Positions 44,871 through 53,976 of a stretch of DNA of 64,000 nt are shown in pieces. The number at the start of each line of letters is the position of its first letter. The first letter of the stretch is position 1. The notes under the pieces are model-generated. The model was not told where the DNA came from and made no database searches. It saw only the letters and a list, made by a program, of their open reading frames with translations. A program made the position numbers and the translations under genes. Where the stretch lies: NCBI RefSeq assembly GCF_000379085.1, contig NZ_KB905378.1, positions 1,369,978 through 1,433,977 on the forward strand, written 5' to 3'. Source of the DNA: Halomicrobium katesii DSM 19301 (GTDB lineage Archaea > Halobacteriota > Halobacteria > Halobacteriales > Haloarculaceae).

Positions 44871-44957
44871 TCAGCACACGAGCCGCTCGGCCAGCGCCGG
44901 TGGCATCCGCACGTCGGCGTCGATGGCCGCCGGAAGGTCGCGGTCGTGTTCGTACGT
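44871..44957 (-). pseudogene. Coding remnant at the left edge of PAL80 copy B
   Basis: The minus frame YEHDRDLPAAIDADVRMPPA...ERLVC-stop has the acidic composition and codon bias of a haloarchaeal gene. It has no start, because PAL80 copy B begins at 44960. The same frame stays protein-like after the TGA (YTDPDEDPSHTTDGLTGTFG), so the TGA may be a nonsense change. No family recognised. 44650-44870 otherwise shows no gene. Confidence 0.3.
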
Positions 44958-44959
44958 GA

Positions 44960-45039
44960 TACGGAAAGCTGTAGGTCTTTACCAGATCGACCGCACGCCG
45001 TCGTGCGGTTGACTGGGTAAACGCCTACAACCGTCCGTA
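44960..45039. repeat. PAL80 palindromic element, copy B (80 bp)
   Basis: tacgg...ccgta with stem cgaccgcacg/cgtgcggt(c/t)g. Direct TGA triplets at 44957-44959 and 45040-45042. Its inner sequence is the reverse complement of copy C except for two bases. It lies 100 bp before the CNNM-type gene. Confidence 0.88.
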
Positions 45040-45140
45040 TGAGTCGCCAGACAGTCTCCATGCCCGTGGGGCGGGTCGCGGAGCAAGCTGCTTGTCTCGA
45101 CCCCACCGTTTAACCCCGAGACGCTGGAAGGACTGGCCAC

Positions 45141-46457
45141 ATGACCGATATCGCACTCTCACTGGGGGGTATCGCGCTCGCGCTCTTTCTGGTCCTGCTG
45201 AACGGCTTCTTCGTCGCCTCGGAGTTCGCCTTCGTCCGGATCAGGGCGACCTCCGTCCAGCAACTGGTCGACGAGGGGGCCGCCGGTGCCGGCGTGCTGG
45301 ACGACGTGATGGACAACCTCGACGACTACCTCGCGACGACGCAACTGGGGATCACGGTCGCGTCGCTGGGACTGGGGTGGGTCGGTGAGCCCGCCATCGC
45401 CGACCTGCTGAAGCCGGTGCTGACTCCGATCCTCCCACAGAGTGCGGTTCACGCCGTCGCCTTCGCCGTCGGGTTCACCGTCATCACGTTCCTCCACGTG
45501 GTCTTCGGCGAACTCGCGCCAAAGACGCTGGCCATCGCGGACGCGGAGAAGATCTCGCTGCTCGTGGCCGCGCCGATGAAGTTCTTCTTCTATCTCTTCT
45601 ATCCGGGCATCGTCGTGTTCAACGGGACGGCGAACTACTTCACGCAGCTGATCGGCGTCGAACCGGCCTCCGAGAGCGAGGAGACGCTCGAAGAGGAGGA
45701 GATCTTGCGGGTGTTGCACCGGTCGGGGCAGGCCGGCCACGTCGACGCGAGCGAAGTCGAGATGATCCAGCGCGTCTTCGAGTTCGACGACCGGCCGGTT
45801 CGTGAGGTGATGGTCCCGCGGCCGGACGTGATCAGCGTCCCCGCCGCCATGCCGGTCGCCGAACTCCGATCGGTCGTCCTCGACGCGGGCCACACGCGCT
45901 ACCCCGTCGTGGACGAGGACGACGAGGTCGTCGGCTTCGTCGACGCCAAGGACGTGTTGCGGGTCATCGAGACCGGCGACGAATCCTCGGCGACGGCGGG
46001 CGACATCGCCCGTGAGCTCCCGCTCGTGCCGGAATCGACCCGGATCGACGACCTGCTGGGCGAGTTCCAGGACCAGCAGCGCCAGATGGCCGTCGTCATC
46101 GACGAGTGGGGCGCGTTCGAGGGCATCGCGACGGTCGAGGACGTACTGGAAACGCTCGTCGGGGACATTCAGGACAACTTCGACAGCGACGAGCGCGAAC
46201 TCTCGATCGAGCACCGCGACGACGGTTCCTACCGCGTCGGCGGCTCGGTTCCCCTCTCGGCAGTCAACCAGGAACTGGACAGCGACTTCCAGAGCGACGC
46301 CTTCGAGACGATCGGCGGGCTCGTGCTGGACCGCCTCGGTCGCGCACCGGAGGCCGACGACGAGATCGAGGCCGACGGCTACCGGATCTCCGTCCTGCGT
46401 GTCGACGGGGCACGGATCGCTGCCGTCGAGCTGTGGCCGTCCCAGTCGGTCGAGTAG
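45141..46457 (+). CDS. CNNM/CorC-HlyC-type transporter (DUF21 + CBS pair)
   Basis: 438 residues. The N-terminal DUF21 membrane domain (ALFLVLLNGFFVASEFAFVR, DDYLATTQLGITVASLGLGW, VIVFLHVVFGELAPKTLAI-type) is followed by two CBS motifs (REVMVPRPDVISVPAAMPVA...RYPVVDEDDEVVGFVDAKDV) and a CorC_HlyC C-terminal domain (WGAFEGIATVEDVLETLVGD...LGRAPEADDEIE). The family exports Mg2+ (or Co2+) with Na+; the GELAPK motif belongs to the ion site. Single gene. Confidence 0.9.
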   Translation: MTDIALSLGGIALALFLVLLNGFFVASEFAFVRIRATSVQQLVDEGAAGAGVLDDVMDNLDDYLATTQLGITVASLGLGWVGEPAIADLLKPVLTPILPQSAVHAVAFAVGFTVITFLHVVFGELAPKTLAIADAEKISLLVAAPMKFFFYLFYPGIVVFNGTANYFTQLIGVEPASESEETLEEEEILRVLHRSGQAGHVDASEVEMIQRVFEFDDRPVREVMVPRPDVISVPAAMPVAELRSVVLDAGHTRYPVVDEDDEVVGFVDAKDVLRVIETGDESSATAGDIARELPLVPESTRIDDLLGEFQDQQRQMAVVIDEWGAFEGIATVEDVLETLVGDIQDNFDSDERELSIEHRDDGSYRVGGSVPLSAVNQELDSDFQSDAFETIGGLVLDRLGRAPEADDEIEADGYRISVLRVDGARIAAVELWPSQSVE

Positions 46458-46487
46458 CGCCCCACGTTCGGCCAGGTGGAAGCAGGG

Positions 46488-46904
46488 CTACTGGTGGGCG
46501 CGACCGGCGTCGAGTCGGTACCGGGTCGTCTGCTGGCCCTCGAACTGGGGGCCGGCCCCCTCGTTCTCGAAGCCGGCGTCCTCGATGGCCGTGCGTGCCG
46601 CGTCCTCGCTCGCGGGCAACAGGATCTCGACGCTCATCTCCTCGCGCTCGGCGAAACTGATCGGCTCCTCGATCAGCCGCGCACAGGCCGCCTCGTCGCC
46701 CCCGATCTGTGTCACGTGAACGGTGCTGTCCCGGGCGTCGAAGCTGACGAACCCGGCGACTCTCGTCTCCTCGTCCCCGTCGGCCGGTGTCTCCGCGACC
46801 CGCACCGTCCGGTCGTGGACGAGGTTGCGCATCACGTCCGGCGGGCTCCCCGATAGTTCGGCCATGCGCTCGGCGTCGGCCTCGACGGCGTCCCGGATCT
46901 CCAT
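46488..46904 (-). CDS. Possible GNAT-like small protein
   Basis: 138 residues from ATG 46904 (MEIRDAVEADAERMAELSGS); a longer frame to 46973 runs into the aspartokinase upstream region. The opening resembles GNAT N-acetyltransferases, and RVAGFVSFDARDSTVHVTQI would be strands 2-4. The acetyl-CoA loop R/Q-x-x-G-x-G/A is not evident, so enzymatic activity is doubtful. Convergent with the CNNM-type gene. Confidence 0.55.
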   Translation of the reverse strand: MEIRDAVEADAERMAELSGSPPDVMRNLVHDRTVRVAETPADGDEETRVAGFVSFDARDSTVHVTQIGGDEAACARLIEEPISFAEREEMSVEILLPASEDAARTAIEDAGFENEGAGPQFEGQQTTRYRLDAGRAHQ

Positions 46905-47022
46905 ACCGGAGTGTCGGCGCGAACGCAAATAAACCGTGTGCCGCGCCAGATGAACACAGTTATCCCCGACCATGGGCTACGGCTCGGATAATGAGTCACG
47001 TACGCACGATCAGGGTGGTAGC

Positions 47023-48201
47023 ATGCGCGTAGTCGCCAAGTTCGGCGGGACGAGCCTCGGCAACGGCGAGCGGATCAACCGGGCCGCGGACTCGATCGCG
47101 TCGGCCATCGAGAACGGCCACGAGGTCGCCGTCGTCGCCAGCGCGATGGGGAACACGACGGACGAACTCCTCGAAGAGATCGAGTACGACGCCGAGCCCG
47201 AGGACCGCGCACAGATCGTCAGCATGGGCGAGCGCACCTCCGTCCGGATGCTCAAGGGCGCGCTCGCGGCCCGCGGCGTCGAGGCGATGTTCCTCGAACC
47301 GGGGAGCGAGCACTGGCCGATCATCACCGACGAGTACGGCGAGGTCGACGTCGAGGAGACGACCAAGCGCGCTCACGCGCTGGCCGGCCAGCTGGAGGAC
47401 GTGGTGCCGGTCGTCACGGGCTTTCTCGCACAGGACCTCGCGGGCAACGTCACCACGCTGGGGCGGGGCGGCTCGGACACCTCGGCGGTCATGCTGGGCA
47501 AACACATGGACGCCGACGAGGTCGTCATCGTCACGGACGTGGAAGGCGTCATGACGGGCGACCCCCGCGTCGTCGAAGGGGCACGCAACGTCGGCGAGAT
47601 CTCCGTCGACGAACTGCGTTCGCTCTCCTTTCGCGGCGCAGAGGTCGTCGCGCCCTCGGCGCTGTCGTACAAGGACCGCGATCTGGGCGTCCGCGTCGTC
47701 CACTACCAGCACGGTGATCTGCTGTCCGGCGGGACCTCGATCGAGGGCGAGTTCCAGAACCTCATCGATCTGCAAGAAGAGCGCCTCTGCTGTGTCACTA
47801 TCGCCGGTCGCGCGATCCGAAACAGTCCGGGCATCCTCGGCGAGCTCTCGACGGCGCTTGGCGACGAGGGGATCAACATCGACGGCGTCTCCTCCGGGAT
47901 GGACTCGATCACCTTCTACGTCGACACCGACCACGCCGACGACGCGGAGGCGCTCTTGCACGATCACGTCGTCGACGACGACACCCTCTCCAGTGTCACC
48001 GTCGAGGACGACATCGCCGTCGTCCGCGTCACGGGCGGTGAGCTGCCGAACCAGCCGGGCATCGTCAAGCGCGTGATCGACCCGCTCTCGGACGCTCACA
48101 TCAACCTCTACGACGTGATCACCTCCGCCACCTCGGTGTCCGTGTTCGTCCCGTGGTCGGACCGAGAGCAGGCCCTCTCGCTCGTTCAGGACGTGTTCTG
48201 A
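47023..48201 (+). CDS. lysC: Aspartate kinase
   Basis: 392 residues from ATG 47023. Phosphorylates aspartate for threonine, methionine and lysine synthesis. Motifs are VVAKFGGTSLGNGER, VTTLGRGGSDTSAVMLG, VIVTDVEGVMTGDPRVV and LSYKDRDLGVRV. Two ACT domains follow (TIAGRAIRNSPGILGELSTA, VRVTGGELPNQPGIVKRVID) for feedback control. Its TGA stop at 48199-48201 is the left target triplet of PAL80 copy C, so the element touches the gene without changing the protein. Confidence 0.94.
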   Translation: MRVVAKFGGTSLGNGERINRAADSIASAIENGHEVAVVASAMGNTTDELLEEIEYDAEPEDRAQIVSMGERTSVRMLKGALAARGVEAMFLEPGSEHWPIITDEYGEVDVEETTKRAHALAGQLEDVVPVVTGFLAQDLAGNVTTLGRGGSDTSAVMLGKHMDADEVVIVTDVEGVMTGDPRVVEGARNVGEISVDELRSLSFRGAEVVAPSALSYKDRDLGVRVVHYQHGDLLSGGTSIEGEFQNLIDLQEERLCCVTIAGRAIRNSPGILGELSTALGDEGINIDGVSSGMDSITFYVDTDHADDAEALLHDHVVDDDTLSSVTVEDDIAVVRVTGGELPNQPGIVKRVIDPLSDAHINLYDVITSATSVSVFVPWSDREQALSLVQDVF

Positions 48202-48281
48202 TACGGACGGTTGTAGGCGTTTACCCAGTCGACCGCACGACGGCGTGCGGTCGATCTGGTAAAGACCTACAACTTTCCGTA
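48202..48281. repeat. PAL80 palindromic element, copy C (80 bp)
   Basis: Direct TGA triplets at 48199-48201 (the aspartokinase stop codon) and 48282-48284. Inner sequence is inverted relative to copies B and E. Lies between convergent genes, where its stem could terminate transcription from both sides. Confidence 0.88.
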
Positions 48282-48308
48282 TGAAGCCGTCGGCTGTGTG
48301 ACTTTCGA

Positions 48309-49013
48309 CTACCGCCCCTGTGTCAGCCGGAACCCGATCTGTCGCGGTAGCCCGGCGTCCTCGACTGCCCGGATGACCGCGTCCGTGTCGTAGTCGACGC
48401 GTCGCTCCTCGACGGTCCCCTCGGCCACGTCGAGCACGGCGTAGGCCGCCGTCGGGTCGTCGTCCCGTGGCTGGCCGACGCTCCCGGGGTTCAGGACGGT
48501 CCCGTCGTCGTAGCGTTCGTGGTGCTGGACGTGGGTGTGGCCCATGATCAGCGCGTCCTCGTCTCCCAGCAGGTCCGGCCCGAACTCACCCGGCCGGGTG
48601 TAGTGGTCGGGATCGTCCGGGTGGCCGTGGACGATCTTCACTCGCCCGTCGAGCACGCGGCGCTCTGTCGGCAAGCCGTCGAGCCACGCCAGCTGGTCGT
48701 CGGTCAGCTGGTCGCGGGCGTGGTCGACGGCGGCCGCCGCCATGTGGTTGAAGCGTGGGGCGTGGTCCGTCGCGACGGCCCGGTCGTGGTTGCCCTGCAC
48801 CGTCGGGAGCGTTCCGTCGAGCAACGCGGCGTCGCTGTCCGCGATCGGCCCGCTCTCCGGTGTTGCGATCGCGTCGACACACGCCGCGTGCCACGGATTG
48901 TACCCCACCACGTCCCCGGCACACACCAGTCCGTCGACGCTGGGCATGTCCGCGAGGACGGCCCGCAGTGCGACCTCGTTTCCGTGAACGTCTGACAGAA
49001 CACCGAGCTTCAT
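48309..49013 (-). CDS. Metallophosphoesterase (YfcE/MJ0936-like)
   Basis: 234 residues with the full calcineurin-like motif set: LSDVHGN, VCAGDVVGYNP, VQGNHDRAV, IVHGHP and IMGHTHVQHH, which bind two metal ions. Family members hydrolyse phosphodiesters or phosphomonoesters such as cyclic nucleotides; the substrate is unknown. Convergent with aspartokinase. The alternative start MFCQTF in another frame is not used. Confidence 0.9.
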   Translation of the reverse strand: MKLGVLSDVHGNEVALRAVLADMPSVDGLVCAGDVVGYNPWHAACVDAIATPESGPIADSDAALLDGTLPTVQGNHDRAVATDHAPRFNHMAAAAVDHARDQLTDDQLAWLDGLPTERRVLDGRVKIVHGHPDDPDHYTRPGEFGPDLLGDEDALIMGHTHVQHHERYDDGTVLNPGSVGQPRDDDPTAAYAVLDVAEGTVEERRVDYDTDAVIRAVEDAGLPRQIGFRLTQGR

Positions 49014-49132
49014 TGCTACTCTCTACGACGGTCAGAACTTAGTTCCCACTGACCCGTTTCACGAGCTGGACGTGCGGAAGCTTCGTTTGCCCGTCGCTCG
49101 GCGGGTTCGTCCAAACTGCGCGCGAGACCGGC

Positions 49133-50410
49133 CTACGTCCCGTGCTGCCAGGAGTCCATGTACTCGGCCTGGCTCTCGGTCAGCGAGTCGAAGTCGACGC
49201 CCTCCGCGTCGAGTTTGATCTCCGCGACCTCCCTGTCCAGTTCGTCGGGCACGTCGTGGACGCCGGCCGCGTACGCCTCGCCGCGCTCGACCAGTTCCCG
49301 GACACAGACGGCCTGGATGCCGAACGACTGGTCCATCACCTCGACGGGGTGGCCCAGCGCGATCGGGGTCGCGAGGTTGACGAGTCGCCCCTCTGCGAGG
49401 ACGTTCAGTCGGCGACCGTCGGCCATCTCGTAGGCGCGGACGCCGTCGCGGGCCTCGTACGTGTCGACGGCCAGCGCCGAGAGCGCGTCGAGGTCGACCT
49501 CCACGTCGAAGTGGCCGGCGTTTGCCAGCAGGACGCCGTCCTGCATCGCTTCGAAGTGCTCCTCGACGATCACGTCGCGGTTGCCCGTCGTCGTGATGAA
49601 CACGTCCCCCTCGGCGGCGGCCTCGGCCATCGGCATCACGTCGTAGCCTTCCATGTGGGCCTCCAGTGCGCGGCGAGGCTCGACTTCCGTGACGACAACG
49701 TCCGCGTTCTGGCCGCTGGCCTTCTTCGCGACGCCTTTCCCGCAGTTCCCGTAGCCGGCGACGACGACGGTCTTGCCCGCCCACGAGAGGTTCGTCGTCA
49801 TAGCGATCGACGCGAGCGAGGACTCGCCGGTGCCGTGGACGTTGTCGAACAGTCGCTTCATCGGCGTGTCGTTGACGGCGAAGACGGGGTACTCCAGCGC
49901 GCCGTCGTCGTCCATCGCGCGCAGGCGGTGGACCCCGGTCGTCGTCTCCTCTGCGCCGCCGACGATGGTGTCGATCAGCTCGGGGTAATCCTCGTGGATC
50001 GCCGCCACGAGGTCCATCCCGTCGTCGACGGTGATCGTCGGCTCGTGGTCGATGACCGCCTCGATGGCGGCGTAGTACTCCTCGTCGTCGACGCCGCGTT
50101 CGGCGTAGCAGGTGACGCCGTCGACGGCGTCCAGCGCGGCCGAAACGTCGTCGTGGGTCGAAAGCGGGTTACAGCCGGTCATCGCCACCTCGGCCCCACC
50201 GGCGGCAAGCACTTCGGCCAGGACGGCGGTCTTGGCTTCGACGTGCATCGCCATGCCGATTCGCTCGCCCGCGAAGGGCTGGTCGGCCTCGAAGGACTCC
50301 CGGAGCGACGCCATGATCGGCATGTGCTGGACGGCCCAGTCCATCTTGCGGCGGCCCTCTTCGCGGGCCGTGGCCGGGTCGTCGAGTCGCGCGGTAATGG
50401 GGTCTGTCAT
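49133..50410 (-). CDS. ahcY: Adenosylhomocysteinase (S-inosyl/adenosylhomocysteine hydrolase)
   Basis: 425 residues. Cleaves S-adenosylhomocysteine (or, in archaea with a deaminase, S-inosylhomocysteine) to homocysteine. Motifs are RIGMAMHVEAKTAVLAEVL, NPLSTHDDVSAAL, the NAD loop VVVAGYGNCGKGVAKKASG, VTEVEPRRALEAHMEGYDV and a C-terminal VDFDSLTESQAEYMDSW. It is shorter than bacterial forms, as archaeal enzymes are. The MTA/SAH-deaminase-like gene lies two genes upstream on the same strand. Confidence 0.95.
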   Translation of the reverse strand: MTDPITARLDDPATAREEGRRKMDWAVQHMPIMASLRESFEADQPFAGERIGMAMHVEAKTAVLAEVLAAGGAEVAMTGCNPLSTHDDVSAALDAVDGVTCYAERGVDDEEYYAAIEAVIDHEPTITVDDGMDLVAAIHEDYPELIDTIVGGAEETTTGVHRLRAMDDDGALEYPVFAVNDTPMKRLFDNVHGTGESSLASIAMTTNLSWAGKTVVVAGYGNCGKGVAKKASGQNADVVVTEVEPRRALEAHMEGYDVMPMAEAAAEGDVFITTTGNRDVIVEEHFEAMQDGVLLANAGHFDVEVDLDALSALAVDTYEARDGVRAYEMADGRRLNVLAEGRLVNLATPIALGHPVEVMDQSFGIQAVCVRELVERGEAYAAGVHDVPDELDREVAEIKLDAEGVDFDSLTESQAEYMDSWQHGT

Positions 50411-50455
50411 ACCCCAGATAAAGAGCAGGCCGCTGAAAACGCTACCGAACCGGGA

Positions 50456-51268
50456 TCAGTTGCCGCCCGCGTTGGCGTGGTCCGGCGGACCGCCGTCGTC
50501 GTCACTCTCCGCTCCGTCTTCTTCGTCTTCCGACTCCTCAGTTTCTGCTTCGTCGTCGGTCTCGGACGCTTCGTCGTCGTCTTTCTCGTCCGCGTCGGGA
50601 CCGGCGTGTTCGGGCGGGCCGCGCTCGCCGTCTCCGGTCTCGTTCTCGGCGTCGGTCTCGTCCGCGTCGGGACCGGCGTGTTCGGGCGGGCCGCGTTCGT
50701 TCTCGTCAGTCTCGTTCTCGGCGTCGGTCTCGTTCTCGTCCGTGTTCGGTCCGGCGTGTTCGGGCGGACCCGCGTGGGCGGGTGCGTCGCCGGGGTTGTT
50801 CGCCTGGACGAAGGCGGCGACCTGCGGACCGATGTGGCGTCGGTCACCGTCCAGCAGCGACTGGACGTAGGCAGACACCTGCTGGCCGAAGGCCCCGGTC
50901 TCGTTCGTTTCGAGGTACTCCTCGCCGAGCAGGTCGGCCGTCGTCGTGGCCGTCCGGTTGTCGGCGGTCGCGGTGACCGAGATGGTCTCGTTCTCCGCGG
51001 GCGAGTCCAGCTCTACTTCCCCGTCGTCGTCGGTCGTGTACGACCCGATTCCCTCGTAGGAACTCCCCTCTTCGCCACCCACGTCGACGGTGGCGTTCTC
51101 GACGGCGCTGTCGTTTGCCGTGACGCTGATCGTCACGTCCTCGTCCTGTGCGACACTGACCGACAGCGCCGCGTTCCCGGTCTCGTCGTCGGCCGCCGCG
51201 ACGCCGGGGCCGACTGCGGCCCCGACCAGCGTGACGGCCATCGCCAGTGCGAATAGTTCGGTGCGCAT
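50456..51268 (-). CDS. Secreted protein with GPPEHAGP repeats
   Basis: 270 residues from ATG 51268 (MRTELFALAMAVTLVGAAVG, Sec-type signal with cleavage near VAAADDE). Residues 25-110 look like an Ig-like/carboxypeptidase-regulatory beta domain (VTISVTANDSAVENATVDVG...DGEVELDSPAENETISV), then a helical part. The tail has three units of about 25 residues, each with GPPEHAGP plus an acidic Asn-Glu-Thr spacer, and a final PPDHANAGGN. Many N-glycosylation sequons (NET, NDS, NRT). Function unknown. Confidence 0.75.
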   Translation of the reverse strand: MRTELFALAMAVTLVGAAVGPGVAAADDETGNAALSVSVAQDEDVTISVTANDSAVENATVDVGGEEGSSYEGIGSYTTDDDGEVELDSPAENETISVTATADNRTATTTADLLGEEYLETNETGAFGQQVSAYVQSLLDGDRRHIGPQVAAFVQANNPGDAPAHAGPPEHAGPNTDENETDAENETDENERGPPEHAGPDADETDAENETGDGERGPPEHAGPDADEKDDDEASETDDEAETEESEDEEDGAESDDDGGPPDHANAGGN

Positions 51269-51406
51269 CGTATCAGAGACGTGTGCTAACACCGGCATAA
51301 ACCCCGAATCCGGTTCAGTCAGTTCGGAGCGGTTCGAAACTCTCTCAGACGGCGCGAGAACGTTTAGAAACAGTTCTCGTCGTTTAACTCCGCTCGGCGG
51401 CCGCCG

Positions 51407-52705
51407 CTACTCCGTCGCGCGCTCGACCAGCGCCGTCGCGTGCTCGTCTGCACGCTCGACGACGGCCGCTTCGTCGAACGGTCTCACGTCCCGGTCGCGC
51501 ATCAGGACCGTCCCGTCACAGACGGTGTGGCGCACGTCGCTCGCGCTGGCGGCGTAGACGAGGTGGCTCACGAGGTCGTGGGCCGGCGTCAGGTGGGACT
51601 GGTCGAGGTCGACCACGGCGAGGTCGGCGTTCGCGCCCGCTTCGATCCGCCCGCTGTCGAACCCGAGCAGTTCGGCCCCGCCGGCCGTGGCGATCTCGAC
51701 GACGCTCGCTGCCGCCATCGCGCTCGCGTCCTCGGCGGCGAGCTTGCCGATCATCGCGGCGTCGCGCATCTCGTCGAACATCGAGAGGTCGTTGTTCGAG
51801 GCCGCGCCGTCCGTCCCCAGCCCGACCGTGACCCCGGCATCGAGCAGCTCCTGGACGGGTGCCATCCCGCTGGCGAGCTTCATGTTCGAGGCCGGGCAGT
51901 GGGCGACGCCGGTGTCGGTGTCGGCCAGCAACTCGATCTCTCGCTCGTCGACGTGGACGCCGTGGGCGATCCAGGTGTCCGGCCCGAGCAGACCGATGTC
52001 GGCGGCGTACTCCAGTGGCCGCTTGCCGTGCTCGTCGACGATCGGGCCGACCTCGTCGCTCGTCTCGTTGGCGTGCAGGTGGATCGGCCGGCCGGCGTCG
52101 TTCGCCGCGGGGACGAACTCCCGGAGGAGCTCCTCCCCGACGGTCGTCAGCGAGTGGGGCTGGAACGTCGTCCGGATACGCCCGCCGGCCGCGCCGTCGA
52201 GGCGCTCTGCCACGTCGAGGCTCTGCTGGACGTCCTCGCGTGCGTCCGCCTCGTCCTTGCCGACGGTGACCGCGGTGTGGCCCAGCACGGCCCGCAGGCC
52301 GGCCTGCTCGACGGCCCCGGCGATCTCGTCGACGTGGAAGTACATGTCCGAGAGCGCCGTCGTCCCGGATTTGATCATCTCGACCAGGCCGAGTTCGGCA
52401 CCGGCCCGCACGTCCTCCGGGGTCAACTCCGCCTCGACTGGCCAGATGTCCTCCTGCAGCCACGCGTCCAGTGGCTTGTCGTCGGCGTACCCCCGCAACA
52501 GCGTCATCGCCACGTGCGTGTGGGCGTTGACCAGCCCCGGCACGACCAGTCCCTCGCTGGCGTCCAGCTCGTCGTCGCCGGAGAGCGCGCCGGGCTCGCC
52601 GACGGCCGCGACGTCGCCGCTGTCCTGATCGACCAGTACGTCCGCGCGCTCGACGGTCAGGTCCGGTCGGAGGACCCGCCCGCCGGAAACGAGGAGTTCA
52701 CTCAT
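51407..52705 (-). CDS. Amidohydrolase: 5'-methylthioadenosine/S-adenosylhomocysteine deaminase-like
   Basis: 432 residues from ATG 52705. Metal ligands are in [45 protein letters not shown] and [20 protein letters not shown]. The motifs ALSDMYFH and [15 protein letters not shown] are those of the MtaD/DadD group that deaminate SAH, MTA or adenosine derivatives. Location beside ahcY supports a role in SAH recycling through S-inosylhomocysteine, as shown in methanogens. 51269-51406 holds promoters only. Confidence 0.87.
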   Translation of the reverse strand: MSELLVSGGRVLRPDLTVERADVLVDQDSGDVAAVGEPGALSGDDELDASEGLVVPGLVNAHTHVAMTLLRGYADDKPLDAWLQEDIWPVEAELTPEDVRAGAELGLVEMIKSGTTALSDMYFHVDEIAGAVEQAGLRAVLGHTAVTVGKDEADAREDVQQSLDVAERLDGAAGGRIRTTFQPHSLTTVGEELLREFVPAANDAGRPIHLHANETSDEVGPIVDEHGKRPLEYAADIGLLGPDTWIAHGVHVDEREIELLADTDTGVAHCPASNMKLASGMAPVQELLDAGVTVGLGTDGAASNNDLSMFDEMRDAAMIGKLAAEDASAMAAASVVEIATAGGAELLGFDSGRIEAGANADLAVVDLDQSHLTPAHDLVSHLVYAASASDVRHTVCDGTVLMRDRDVRPFDEAAVVERADEHATALVERATE

Positions 52706-52879
52706 GCTCGGGGCTTCTGTCCGCGGGTGCCTGAATCCACCGCCTTCGCTCGCACTGCTGTCTCTCTCTCTCTCCCCGGACGGTCCCCGCGACCGGAGCG
52801 GCGAATCCCGGCGGACAGCGACGGCCGCCCACGACTCCGGAAGGGAAAAGCAATTGCGGCGGGCCGGCGAGGTGTCGGT

Positions 52880-53728
52880 ATGCGCATCGCCGTCCCCAAC
52901 AAGGGCCGTCTGCACGATCCGTCGGTCGACCTGCTGGAACGGGCGGGGCTCCACGTCGTCGACGGAGCCGACCGTCAGCTCTACGCCGAGACGGTCGATC
53001 CCGACGTGACGATTCTCTACGCCCGCGCCGCCGACATCCCCGAGTACGTCGCCGACGGCGCGGCCGACGTGGGCATCACCGGACTCGACCAGGTCCGAGA
53101 GGCCGGTCCCGACAACCTCACCGAGCTGCTCGATCTGGACTTCGGCTCGTGTCGGCTGGTGCTTGCCGCGCCCGAAGACGACGCCGTCGAGACGGTGTAC
53201 GACTTCGAGGGGGGTCGCGTCGCCACGGAGTTCCCCAATATTACGCGCCGCTACTTCGAGGAGATGGACGTGGACGTTTCGATCACGGAGGTCTCGGGCG
53301 CGACCGAGCTCACGCCCCACGTCGACATCGCCGACGGCATCGTCGACATCACCTCGACGGGGACGACCCTGCGGATGAACCGTCTGGAGATCGTCGACGA
53401 GGTGCTGGACTCGTCGGTCCGCCTGTTCGCCCGAGAGGAGGTCGCCGACGACCAGAAGGTCGGGCAGGTCGAGACCGCCCTCGCGTCGGTCATCTCCGCT
53501 GAGGGCAAGCGCTACCTCATGATGAACGCTCCCGAGGAGGCCCTGGACGACGTGAAGGACGTCCTGCCCGGCATGGGCGGGCCGACGGTGATGGACATCG
53601 CCGGCAGCGACGACGTGGCCGTCCACGCCGTCGTCGACGACGCCGACGTGTTCGAGACGATCACCGCGCTCAAAGACGCGGGCGCGAGCGACGTGCTCGT
53701 CACCGAGATCGAACGGCTCGTGGAGTAA
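52880..53728 (+). CDS. hisG: ATP phosphoribosyltransferase, long form
   Basis: 282 residues from ATG 52880. First step of histidine synthesis. The catalytic domain shows [56 protein letters not shown] and the PRPP loop [14 protein letters not shown]. The C-terminal HisG_C regulatory domain (about 205-282: [32 protein letters not shown]) identifies the hexameric histidine-inhibited form. No other his gene is near. Divergent from the MtaD-like gene. Confidence 0.96.
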   Translation: MRIAVPNKGRLHDPSVDLLERAGLHVVDGADRQLYAETVDPDVTILYARAADIPEYVADGAADVGITGLDQVREAGPDNLTELLDLDFGSCRLVLAAPEDDAVETVYDFEGGRVATEFPNITRRYFEEMDVDVSITEVSGATELTPHVDIADGIVDITSTGTTLRMNRLEIVDEVLDSSVRLFAREEVADDQKVGQVETALASVISAEGKRYLMMNAPEEALDDVKDVLPGMGGPTVMDIAGSDDVAVHAVVDDADVFETITALKDAGASDVLVTEIERLVE

Positions 53729-53858
53729 TCTCGTCTCGGTGGTCTCTGGCGAGGGGTGCGATTGCTACCGACGCACCGAAAGCTCTCGGCTCGCCCTTTC
53801 GGTGTCCTGACGAACGAAGTGAGTGAGGGCGTGAAAGACGAGTGCAACGAGTCTTTCA

Positions 53859-53937
53859 TACGGTTTCTTGTAGTTGCTTACCGGTGATCGTCGCCACGGA
53901 GTAGACGATCACCGGTAAATCGCTACAATAATCCGTA
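53859..53937. repeat. PAL80 palindromic element, copy D (79 bp)
   Basis: Direct TCA triplets at 53856-53858 and 53938-53940. Same arms as copy A but the central 17 bp run in the opposite direction. Sits between convergent hisG and the metzincin gene. A separate hairpin gaaagac...gtctttc lies just left (about 53833-53857). Confidence 0.88.
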
Positions 53938-53976
53938 TCAGTGTCTGTCCCTGGTCGGCCGCTGCTGCTCGGAACC

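Noticed and set aside
41081-45140. A full provirus
   Set aside because: No integrase, capsid or spike-type genes and no second attachment repeat; only a few small genes and a truncated initiator remain.
45040-48201. A composite transposon formed by inverted PAL80 copies B and C around three genes
   Set aside because: Each copy has its own TGA pair, the enclosed genes are core functions, and the copies carry no transposase; independent insertions explain the arrangement.
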